Position numbers and translations under genes: made by a program
Notes under the pieces: model-generated
The model's input: the letters and a program-made list of their open reading frames with translations, nothing else
What the model was told of the DNA's origin: nothing
The model's database searches: none
Part shown: positions 1-5,276 of the stretch, one piece after another
How the letters are laid out: each line of letters opens with the position of its first letter
Numbering within the stretch: the first letter of the stretch is position 1
NCBI GenBank assembly: GCA_002394025.1
Contig: DGSV01000062.1
Coordinates: forward strand, 1-8,607
Source: Bacteroidales bacterium UBA4353
GTDB taxonomy: Bacteria; Bacteroidota; Bacteroidia; Bacteroidales; Paludibacteraceae
Length of the DNA: 8,607 nt
Direction: 5' to 3'

Positions 1-1028
1 TGCAGGTTCGCACCAATGCCGACACACCCCACGACGCTCGTGTGGCACGTGCTTTCGGAGCTAAGGGTATTGGTCTGACACGTACGGAGCATATGTTCTT
101 CGATGACCAGAAAATCATCGCTATGCGCGAAATGATCCTCGCCAAGGATGCCGCAGGTCGAGAGAAAGCTCTTGCCAAACTGCTGCCCTATCAGAAAGCC
201 GACTTCAAGGGTATCCTCGAGGCTATGGACGGACTGCCCGTCAATATCCGTTTGCTCGACCCACCGCTTCATGAGTTCGTACCTCATGATCTCAAGGGTC
301 AGGAGCAAATGGCAAAAGAAATGGGCGTGAGCGTTAGTGAAATCCAACAACGTGTTGCATCGTTGGCAGAAAACAACCCCATGCTCGGTCATCGTGGCTG
401 CCGCCTCGGTATCACATTCCCGGAAATCACTGCAATGCAGACACGCGCCATACTCAGCGCAGCCTGCGAACTTAAGAAAGAAGGCAAGAACCCCATGCCG
501 GAAATCATGGTGCCACTCATCGGTATTCTCTATGAGCTTAAACAACAGAAAGAGATAATCCAGAAGGTTGCCAAGGAAGTGTTTGCCGAATATGGCGTAG
601 AGGTCGAGTTTGAGATAGGCACTATGATTGAGATACCGCGTGCCGCCCTGACAGCCGACCGTATCGCTACTGAGGCTCAATACTTCTCGTTTGGCACCAA
701 CGACCTCACACAGATGACCTTCGGATACAGCCGCGACGACATAGCATCGTTCCTGCCGGCATATCTTGAGAAGAAAATCCTCAAGGTTGACCCCTTCCAG
801 GTTCTCGACCAGAATGGCGTCGGTCAGCTTATCAAGATGGCTGTCGAGAAAGGTCGCGCCGTACGTCCCGGTCTGCGCACAGGTATATGTGGCGAACACG
901 GTGGTGAACCCAGCAGCGTTAAGTTCTGCGCCCGCGTGGGTATGAACTATGCGAGCTGCTCGCCATTCCGCGTGCCTATCGCCCGTCTGGCCGCAGCGCA
1001 AGCAGCAGTTGAGGACGCAACAAAATAG
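1..1028 (+). CDS. ppdK: Pyruvate, phosphate dikinase (C-terminal part, 5' end outside window)
   Basis: PPDK interconverts pyruvate, ATP and phosphate with PEP, AMP and pyrophosphate in the cytoplasm; in anaerobic Bacteroidota it serves glycolysis or gluconeogenesis around PEP. The frame is open from base 3 with no stop, so the gene begins upstream; the GTG at 42 is internal. About 341 codons are visible, against roughly 900 for the family: the PEP/pyruvate-binding TIM-barrel domain. Family motifs seen are GLTRTEHMFF (substrate-binding Arg), RLLDPPLHEF (second Arg), NPMLGHRGCRLG, MIEIPRAAL (metal-binding Glu), FGTNDLTQ (Asn) and GICGEHGGEPSS, whose Cys (codon at 888-890) matches the catalytic acid/base Cys831 of the Clostridium symbiosum enzyme. 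The C-terminal CSPFRVPIARLAAAQA is also typical. No key residue is missing. The nucleotide-binding and phospho-histidine domains lie off the left edge. It ends in TAG and is followed closely by an intrinsic terminator, so it is the last gene of its transcript. Confidence 0.97.
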   Translation, partial: QVRTNADTPHDARVARAFGAKGIGLTRTEHMFFDDQKIIAMREMILAKDAAGREKALAKLLPYQKADFKGILEAMDGLPVNIRLLDPPLHEFVPHDLKGQEQMAKEMGVSVSEIQQRVASLAENNPMLGHRGCRLGITFPEITAMQTRAILSAACELKKEGKNPMPEIMVPLIGILYELKQQKEIIQKVAKEVFAEYGVEVEFEIGTMIEIPRAALTADRIATEAQYFSFGTNDLTQMTFGYSRDDIASFLPAYLEKKILKVDPFQVLDQNGVGQLIKMAVEKGRAVRPGLRTGICGEHGGEPSSVKFCARVGMNYASCSPFRVPIARLAAAQAAVEDATK

Positions 1029-1050
1029 GTAAATCATTAATTAATTATGA

Positions 1051-1086
1051 AAAGAGGTGTACCATAACAGGTATGCCTCTTTTTTT
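1051..1086 (+). terminator. Intrinsic terminator of ppdK
   Basis: The arms AAAGAGGTGTACC (1051-1063) and GGTATGCCTCTTT (1070-1082) pair along their whole length, with two G-U wobbles. They enclose a 6-nt loop (ATAACA) and run into a T tract ending at 1086. The hairpin begins 22 bp after the ppdK stop codon. This is a textbook rho-independent terminator for the plus strand. Confidence 0.93.
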
Positions 1087-1186
1087 AGTGAGAAAAGGTA
1101 GTGTTGCAATATATGTGTGTTATGGATATCTTAGTGGTTTGTCGGTTGTATAATATATATTGGGTAGGTATTTGTAATATCTATGC

Positions 1187-1222
1187 ACAAAAAAAAACGG
1201 TGACCCGTGGGCCATCGTCTTT
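1187..1222 (-). terminator. Intrinsic terminator of the small lipoprotein gene
   Basis: Read on the minus strand, ACGATGGCCC (1218-1209) and GGGTCACCGT (1206-1197) form a GC-rich stem with one A-C mismatch and one G-U pair. A U tract of about nine follows (the A run at 1189-1197 on the plus strand). It lies about 25 bp past the stop of the lipoprotein gene and faces the ppdK terminator, so the two transcripts converge on a roughly 100-bp gap (1087-1186) in which I see no gene. Confidence 0.85.
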
Positions 1223-1243
1223 TGTTCGCAGTGTGGCTTGTGA

Positions 1244-1438
1244 TTAGAGAGCCTCTGCAACAGCTACCGTGTCGGTAACGAGCGTGTCGGCAACGAGTGT
1301 GTCGGCTGCTACTTCTTCAACAACTGTTTCTACAACGGCTGTTGTGTCAGTTTTAGCGGCGTCACATTTCTTGCCACCGCAGCATGTGCATGATGCAAAA
1401 GCAAATGCCACTGCTAAGATAACCAATACCTTTTTCAT
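1244..1438 (-). CDS. Small Cys-rich, DT-repeat lipoprotein (64 aa), function unknown
   Basis: The product starts with a Lys-Lys n-region and a hydrophobic stretch (residues 4-15), then the lipobox-like FASC with C17 as the predicted lipid-modified residue. It is therefore probably an SPII-processed, membrane-anchored lipoprotein. The mature part opens with CTCCGGKKC, four Cys in nine residues. An acidic Ala/Val/Thr/Asp-rich tail with no aromatic residues follows; it includes pentads ADTLV, ADTLV and TDTVA at 45-59, encoded by a 15-bp tandem repeat. The leader is A-rich: ten A precede the ATG, with no Shine-Dalgarno, as is usual in this phylum. The gene has its own terminator and a candidate -7 element, so it is probably monocistronic. 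Similar short, low-complexity DT-rich lipoproteins are common in Bacteroidota. I know no function; the Cys cluster could bind metal or form disulfides, but this is inference. Confidence 0.82.
   Translation of the reverse strand: MKKVLVILAVAFAFASCTCCGGKKCDAAKTDTTAVVETVVEEVAADTLVADTLVTDTVAVAEAL
1269..1313. repeat. 15-bp tandem repeat inside the small lipoprotein gene
   Basis: Three consecutive 15-bp copies begin GTGTCGG on the plus strand: 1269-1283 and 1284-1298 differ at two positions, and 1299-1313 is a degenerate third copy. On the coding (minus) strand they give the pentads ADTLV, ADTLV and TDTVA, so copy-number change would keep the reading frame. Confidence 0.8.
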
Positions 1439-1490
1439 TTTTTTTTTTATTGTTTTGAGTGTTAAACATTAATGTTTCGCAATTCGGCTG

Positions 1491-1527
1491 CAAAGGTACG
1501 ACATTTTTTTTATATATCGTACCTTTG
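1491..1527. promoter_or_regulatory. Perfect 11-bp dyad made of two opposed -7 elements; candidate lipoprotein promoter
   Basis: CAAAGGTACGA (1491-1501) and TCGTACCTTTG (1517-1527) are perfect inverted repeats separated by 15 bp of A/T-rich sequence. Each arm contains TACCTTTG, a full match to the Bacteroidota -7 consensus TAnnTTTG. The left arm read on the minus strand (1498-1491) would give a transcript reaching the lipoprotein ATG after a leader of about 45 nt. The right arm (1520-1527) points the other way, into the 3' end of the acyl-CoA synthetase gene. I find no -33 TTTG at the expected 19-21 bp for the minus-strand promoter. The dyad also follows the synthetase stop codon by 27 bp and could fold in that transcript, but no U run follows it, so it is not a standard terminator. 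Confidence 0.55.
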
Positions 1528-1554
1528 ATGTGTAGTTTTTATTGTTTTTTGTGG

Positions 1555-3249
1555 TTATTTTATTTCAAAATCGGTATAAAGGTATCTTTTTATGCTTTTT
1601 TTAGGAGTTTTCTCAAATTCTTTGTCCATTATAACGATTTTTGTGATTTGTTCGTAGGCAGCTATGTCTTTGTTGAGCTGTATTCTATTTTGTTCGAGTT
1701 TTTCCGCCAACTGTTGTTGTGAGAGTTTTAGTTTCTCCGCTTTGGTCACATCAGGATACACGAGTGCCACGAGTCGTTGGTCACGTTGTATGACTATGCT
1801 TTCGCTCACGAAGTCCATGTTGTTGAGTTTCGCTTCTATTTCCTCAGGGTAAATGTTTTGCCCATTAGGTCCGAGCAGCATGGTTTTGTTTCGTCCTTTG
1901 ATGAAAATGTTGAGGTCTTTATCGACCTTGCCGAGATCTCCTGTCTTGAGCCATCCGTCTTCTGTGAATGTTGCTTTTGTGGCTTCTTCGTTTTTGTAGT
2001 ATCCCGCCATGACGTTTTCGCCTCTTACGAGTATTTCTCCCACTCCCGGTTCTTCAACTCCCGGCACCGGCATTATCTTGACTTCCATTGTGGGTAGTAT
2101 TTGTCCGACGGATGATTGTACGTATTTGTCCACTGGGGTTTTAGAAATGAGAGGTGCACATTCCGTCATTCCGTAACCTACTGAGAATGGGAATTTGATT
2201 TTCTTGAGGAAATCTTCTACTTCGGCGTTGAGTGGTGCTCCTCCGATGATTACTTCCACAAAGTTGCCTCCGAATGCCGCAACCAGTTTGTCGCGTATCT
2301 GTTTATAGACGATTTGTCTGAGTCCGGGTATCTTGATGAGGTATTTGACGGGTGATTTGCTTATTTGCGGCAGTATCATGAGTTTGTATGCTTTCTCGAT
2401 GAGTAGCGGCACTACGAAGATTGAGTGTGGGCGACATTCCTGAAAGGCCTTGAAGAGTATAGTGGGTGATGGTGTTCTGCCCATGAGGTAAACGTGTACT
2501 CCGGCGCAAATTTCTGTCAGGAAATCGAAAGCGCAGCCGTAGGCGTGTGCCAAGGGCAGGAACGACACGGTGGTTTCGCCTCTGGGGAGCAGATGGGTGG
2601 TGAATCCGTATGTGATGTTTCCTGCCAAAGCGTTTCCCGGTGTGAGCACTCCTTTTGAGGAGCCTGTGGTACCGGATGTGTAGTTGATTGACGCTATGTC
2701 GGCATTGGTGTTATCGGCATAATGTATGTCTTGACGAGTGTAGCCGTGCGGATATGCTTCGAGGAACAGTTCATCGATTTTGTCTGCCAGCAGCGATATC
2801 TTGTCTATCATTGGTTTCCCGTCAACTTCCTTGATATACACGGGGTGGAAGTCGGTAAGGGAGAATGCCGCTTCGAGGTTGGGCATATTCTCCGTTTTGA
2901 GGTTTGCCCATATTTTGTCTGAAACGAATAGTATGCGTGACTCGGAGTGGTCCGTGATGTTTTCGATGTTGGTCGGGTGGAAGTCTTGCAGGATAGGGAC
3001 TATGACGGCTCCGTAAGTAACGGTGGCGATGTATGTTATGCACCAGTTAGTGTTGTTAAGTCCTACGAGTGCCACTTTGTCGTGTTTTTGTATTCCCGCT
3101 TGCTTGAGGATTATGTGAGTTCTGGCAACTCGTGCCGCGAGTTCGGCGTAGGAGAGGGTGTTGTTCTGTCCGTAGTCGGTCAGGGCCGGCAGTTCCCAGT
3201 TCTGCCTGAATGAATCGGCGAAAAGGTCTATAAAGCGTTCTTTTACCAT
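1555..3249 (-). CDS. AMP-forming acyl-CoA synthetase (long-chain fatty acid-CoA ligase family)
   Basis: This 564-residue ANL-superfamily enzyme activates a carboxylic acid with ATP to an acyl-adenylate and transfers it to CoA. The length is full for the family. Core motifs appear in order: P-loop A3 INYTSGTTGSSKG (188-200), A5 VGYGMTECAP (357-366), A7 GWLKTGDLG (432-440), A8 hinge FIKGRNKTMLLGPNGQNIYPEEIE-type segment (449-472), and A10 TPKKSIKRY (548-556), with K554 as the likely adenylation lysine. There is no signal peptide, so it is cytosolic or peripherally attached to the membrane. The ATG start fits a promoter ending about 35 bp upstream and an A/T-rich leader without Shine-Dalgarno. 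Family members of this size usually handle medium- or long-chain fatty acids taken up from outside or recycled, but the substrate cannot be read from the sequence; aryl or other acyl acids remain possible. It stands alone on the minus strand, transcribed divergently from the orphan ORF. Confidence 0.93.
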   Translation of the reverse strand: MVKERFIDLFADSFRQNWELPALTDYGQNNTLSYAELAARVARTHIILKQAGIQKHDKVALVGLNNTNWCITYIATVTYGAVIVPILQDFHPTNIENITDHSESRILFVSDKIWANLKTENMPNLEAAFSLTDFHPVYIKEVDGKPMIDKISLLADKIDELFLEAYPHGYTRQDIHYADNTNADIASINYTSGTTGSSKGVLTPGNALAGNITYGFTTHLLPRGETTVSFLPLAHAYGCAFDFLTEICAGVHVYLMGRTPSPTILFKAFQECRPHSIFVVPLLIEKAYKLMILPQISKSPVKYLIKIPGLRQIVYKQIRDKLVAAFGGNFVEVIIGGAPLNAEVEDFLKKIKFPFSVGYGMTECAPLISKTPVDKYVQSSVGQILPTMEVKIMPVPGVEEPGVGEILVRGENVMAGYYKNEEATKATFTEDGWLKTGDLGKVDKDLNIFIKGRNKTMLLGPNGQNIYPEEIEAKLNNMDFVSESIVIQRDQRLVALVYPDVTKAEKLKLSQQQLAEKLEQNRIQLNKDIAAYEQITKIVIMDKEFEKTPKKSIKRYLYTDFEIK

Positions 3250-3282
3250 ATAATAATTTTCTGATTTTTACTACATATTGTG

Positions 3283-3314
3283 CAAAGGTAAATAAAAAAA
3301 TGCACACATGCAAT
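3283..3314 (-). promoter_or_regulatory. Promoter of the acyl-CoA synthetase gene
   Basis: On the minus strand, TACCTTTG (3290-3283) matches the Bacteroidota -7 element TAnnTTTG exactly. ATTG (3314-3311), 20 bp upstream, is a one-mismatch -33 TTTG. The predicted transcript start lies about 25-30 nt before the ATG. The -33 box falls inside the dyad at 3294-3332. Confidence 0.7.
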
Positions 3315-3332
3315 AAAAATGTGCATTTTTTT
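3294..3332. repeat. 13-bp perfect inverted repeat overlapping the synthetase -33 box
   Basis: AAAAAAATGCACA (3294-3306) and TGTGCATTTTTTT (3320-3332) are exact reverse complements with a 13-bp spacer. Because the dyad has A and T tracts on its outer flanks it resembles a bidirectional terminator. However, it lies between two divergent genes and covers the -33 region of the minus-strand promoter, so an operator role is at least as likely. The inner arms (TGCACA / TGTGCA) are short. Confidence 0.7.
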
Positions 3333-3407
3333 CTAAACAATTAGTCGATAGGACATCTCTAATGCGCTGTGTGTAATTGCTCCTGCCGGTTTGTTGTAAG
3401 AAAACTG

Positions 3408-3415
3408 TATATTTG
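3408..3415 (+). promoter_or_regulatory. -7 promoter element of the orphan ORF
   Basis: TATATTTG followed by CA is a perfect TAnnTTTG box. It ends 22 bp before the ATG at 3438, giving a predicted leader of only about 15 nt. No TTTG sits at the canonical 19-21 bp upstream; TTTG at 3390-3393 is too close. The call therefore rests on the -7 box alone. Confidence 0.55.
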
Positions 3416-3437
3416 CAAAAAGTATTGCGTATGAGGC

Positions 3438-3869
3438 ATGCAAACCGCTTTGGTAGAATGTTATGGGGAGATGATTTGCCGCGTCATTACGCTCAGCGGT
3501 GACCTGCAATCAATGTATATCACCACAAGCAGCATAACAGAGATAGAAGCCGGGGATGATTTTGCCAACACAGCCAAAACCCGACTTACCAACAGTGTAA
3601 AAACATTGGTAGCGGCTAAGGGCTATCCATGGTCCTTAATAGCCAATCTGATAGCCAACACCTTTATCTATCACGCCGAAGGCGATGAGAACGACAATGC
3701 GGCAGCCCAGGCGCTTCTCACCGGCCTGACCTCCTATTTCTCAGAAGCCAACTTGTCAATGGCCAAGTCCATGCTTCAGGACTACAGCAGCTTGCCCGTG
3801 CTACCGGCATACCCACGACAAAACAAGGTGTGGAGCGAAAAGTCGGACAAAAAATCATTAACTTACTGA
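3438..3869 (+). CDS. Unrecognised 143-aa protein
   Basis: I do not recognise this family. Evidence that the ORF is real: a consensus -7 box just upstream, a strong terminator 16 bp after the stop, 143 uninterrupted codons, and a protein-like composition with mixed hydrophobic and polar stretches. The start cannot lie further upstream, because an in-frame TGA (3432-3434) precedes the ATG by one codon. No signal peptide or transmembrane segment is evident. The segment around residues 47-73 (TRLTNSVKTLVAAKGYPWSL and onward) and residues 85-115 look helical; the middle is acidic (HAEGDENDN). Another ATG at 3431 opens a different frame but stops after 23 codons (TGA at 3500-3502). This could mean a frameshift or simply chance. 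It is probably a small cytosolic protein, either lineage-restricted or a remnant of a longer gene. Confidence 0.55.
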   Translation: MQTALVECYGEMICRVITLSGDLQSMYITTSSITEIEAGDDFANTAKTRLTNSVKTLVAAKGYPWSLIANLIANTFIYHAEGDENDNAAAQALLTGLTSYFSEANLSMAKSMLQDYSSLPVLPAYPRQNKVWSEKSDKKSLTY

Positions 3870-3884
3870 CCGGCAAAAACAGAT

Positions 3885-3936
3885 AACCCGCCGGCGGAAA
3901 TTTTTTTCCTGCCAACGGGTTAAATCGTTTTTTTTT
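3885..3936 (+). terminator. Strong intrinsic terminator after the orphan ORF
   Basis: The outer stem pairs AACCCG (3885-3890) with CGGGTT (3916-3921). Across a small internal loop, the inner stem GGCGGAAA (3893-3900) pairs with TTTCC-T-GCC (3905-3913, one bulged T) around a TTTT loop. A run of nine T follows (3928-3936). Read on the minus strand it has a shorter U run (about five), so it may also stop recA transcripts that read through the octamer array. Confidence 0.88.
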
Positions 3937-3938
3937 AG

Positions 3939-4106
3939 AATTTTAGAAATTTAGAAATTTAGAATTTCGATATTTCGAGAAATCGATATTTCGGTATTTC
4001 GGGAAATCGGTATTTCGGTATTTCGGTATTTCGGTATTTCGATATTTCGATATTTCGAGAAATCGCAATATCAAAATATCGCAATATCAAAATATAAAAA
4101 TATCAA
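3939..4106. repeat. Array of 21 degenerate 8-bp units in unbroken register
   Basis: The 168 bp divide exactly into 21 octamers. In order they are AATTTTAG, AAATTTAG x2, AATTTCGA, TATTTCGA, GAAATCGA, TATTTCGG x2, GAAATCGG, TATTTCGG x3, TATTTCGA x3, GAAATCGC, AATATCAA, AATATCGC, AATATCAA, AATATAAA, AATATCAA. Three sub-families (TTTAG, TTTCGR and ATATC types) share one 8-bp phase with no indel. The GAAATCG units pair with neighbouring ATTTCG units, giving short hairpins such as TATTTCGAGAAAT. The array begins just past the terminator T tract and lies downstream of both the orphan ORF and recA. It has no spacers and is non-coding. Slipped-strand growth from an A/T-rich seed is the simplest origin; any function is unknown. 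Confidence 0.9.
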
Positions 4107-4125
4107 AATGTAGTTGTTTGGTGTT

Positions 4126-5148
4126 TTAGTCGTTGGCTTGTTTCATAGCCTCGGTGATTTTTTGTTGCAGCTCGTCTTTCAGTTCGGGGTTTTCGCGCAG
4201 CAGCGCTTTGACGGCTTCGCGTCCTTGCGCGAGTTTTGTGTCGCCGTATGAGAACCATGAGCCGCTTTTTTTGATGACTCCGAATTCCACGCCGAGGTCC
4301 ACGATTTCTCCTACGAGGCTTATACCTTCGCCGAACATGATGTCGAATTCGCATTTGCGGAACGGGGGCGCTACTTTGTTCTTGACGATTTTGACTTTGG
4401 TGAGTTTGCCCAGTACGTCTTCGCCGTCTTTGATGGGTGTGCTGGGTCTGATGTCAATTCTTACGCTGGCGTAGAACTTGAGCGCGTTGCCGCCGGTTGT
4501 TGTTTCGGGGTTGCCGAACATGACGCCTATTTTCTCACGCAGCTGGTTGATGAAGATGCATGTGGTGTTTGTGCGGCTTATGGCGGCAGTGAGTTTTCTG
4601 AGTGCTTGGCTCATGAGTCGTGCCTGCAGCCCCACTTTGTTATCTCCCATGTCTCCTTCGAGTTCTGCCTTGGGTGTGAGTGCTGCCACAGAGTCTATCA
4701 CTACGAGGTCCACAGCGCTTGAGCGTATGAGTTGTTCTGCCACTTCGAGGGCTTGTTCTCCGCTGTCGGGTTGTGAGATGAGCAGGTTGTCGATGTCCAC
4801 TCCGAGAGCTTTGGCGTAGAAACGGTCAAAGGCATGTTCGGCGTCGATGATGGCCGCTATGCCGCCTTGTTTCTGCACCTCGGCGATGGCATGTATGGCG
4901 AGTGTTGTCTTACCTGATGATTCGGGTCCGAAGATTTCTATGATGCGTCCTCTTGGGTATCCGCCAACTCCCAGAGCGTGGTTGAGGCCTATGGAGCCGG
5001 AGGGGATGACGTCGATGCTGCCTTCGTTATGGTCGCCCATGCGCATGATAGTGCCTTTGCCGTGGTCTTTTTCAATCTTGTCCATGGCGAGTTGCAGGGC
5101 TTTGAGCTTCTCCGCGGAGGGAGTCTGTCGTACTTGTTCGTTTTCCAT
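4126..5148 (-). CDS. recA: Recombinase RecA
   Basis: RecA forms ATP-dependent filaments on single-stranded DNA, carries out strand exchange in homologous recombination and acts as coprotease in SOS-type responses. The 340-residue product has the usual length. It shows the Walker A motif GPESSGKTT (74-82), IDAEHAFD (101-108), the Walker B strand LVVIDS (148-153), loop L1 around EGDMGDNKVGLQARLMS (164-180), NQLREKIGVMFGNPETTTGG (201-220) with loop L2, and KFYASVRIDIR (224-234). The C-terminal domain ends in a short polar tail (AMKQAND). The ATG start is preceded by an A-rich leader and a good -33/-7 promoter. No canonical E. coli- or Bacillus-type LexA box is visible upstream, in line with the limited SOS regulation known in Bacteroidota. 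Nothing is truncated. Confidence 0.98.
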   Translation of the reverse strand: MENEQVRQTPSAEKLKALQLAMDKIEKDHGKGTIMRMGDHNEGSIDVIPSGSIGLNHALGVGGYPRGRIIEIFGPESSGKTTLAIHAIAEVQKQGGIAAIIDAEHAFDRFYAKALGVDIDNLLISQPDSGEQALEVAEQLIRSSAVDLVVIDSVAALTPKAELEGDMGDNKVGLQARLMSQALRKLTAAISRTNTTCIFINQLREKIGVMFGNPETTTGGNALKFYASVRIDIRPSTPIKDGEDVLGKLTKVKIVKNKVAPPFRKCEFDIMFGEGISLVGEIVDLGVEFGVIKKSGSWFSYGDTKLAQGREAVKALLRENPELKDELQQKITEAMKQAND

Positions 5149-5184
5149 TTGTTATCTTGTTTTTATTGTTATCTGATTACGCTG

Positions 5185-5215
5185 CAAAATTATCACTTTT
5201 TTCTGTATGGGCAAT
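5185..5215 (-). promoter_or_regulatory. recA promoter
   Basis: On the minus strand, TAATTTTG (5192-5185) matches TAnnTTTG. ATTG (5215-5212), 19 bp upstream, is a one-mismatch -33 element. The expected leader is about 30 nt and A-rich. Confidence 0.72.
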
Positions 5216-5276
5216 CGTATTTTGTATTTGGTGTTGTGTGTGTGACAGTAATTGTCAAATTGCCTGAAAAGCAAGT

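Noticed and set aside
42..1028. A complete 328-codon PPDK-like gene beginning at GTG 42.
   Set aside because: The frame is open upstream to base 3 and the first visible residues continue the PPDK alignment; the gene is cut by the window edge.
3718..3915. Minus-strand 65-codon ORF opposite the orphan ORF.
   Set aside because: It runs through the terminator hairpin and has no promoter or leader; the plus-strand frame is longer and better supported.
3939..4106. CRISPR array.
   Set aside because: Units are 8 bp, contiguous, without spacers, and no cas genes are present.
4103..4354. Arg/His-rich 83-codon minus-strand ORF overlapping the recA 3' end.
   Set aside because: It is out of frame with recA, with biased low-complexity composition; typical antisense or alternate-frame shadow.
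5244..5258. TGACA-GTAAT-TGTCA dyad downstream of the pectin enzyme as its terminator.
   Set aside because: The stem is only 5 bp and no U tract follows on the minus strand; I see no convincing terminator for that gene before recA's promoter.
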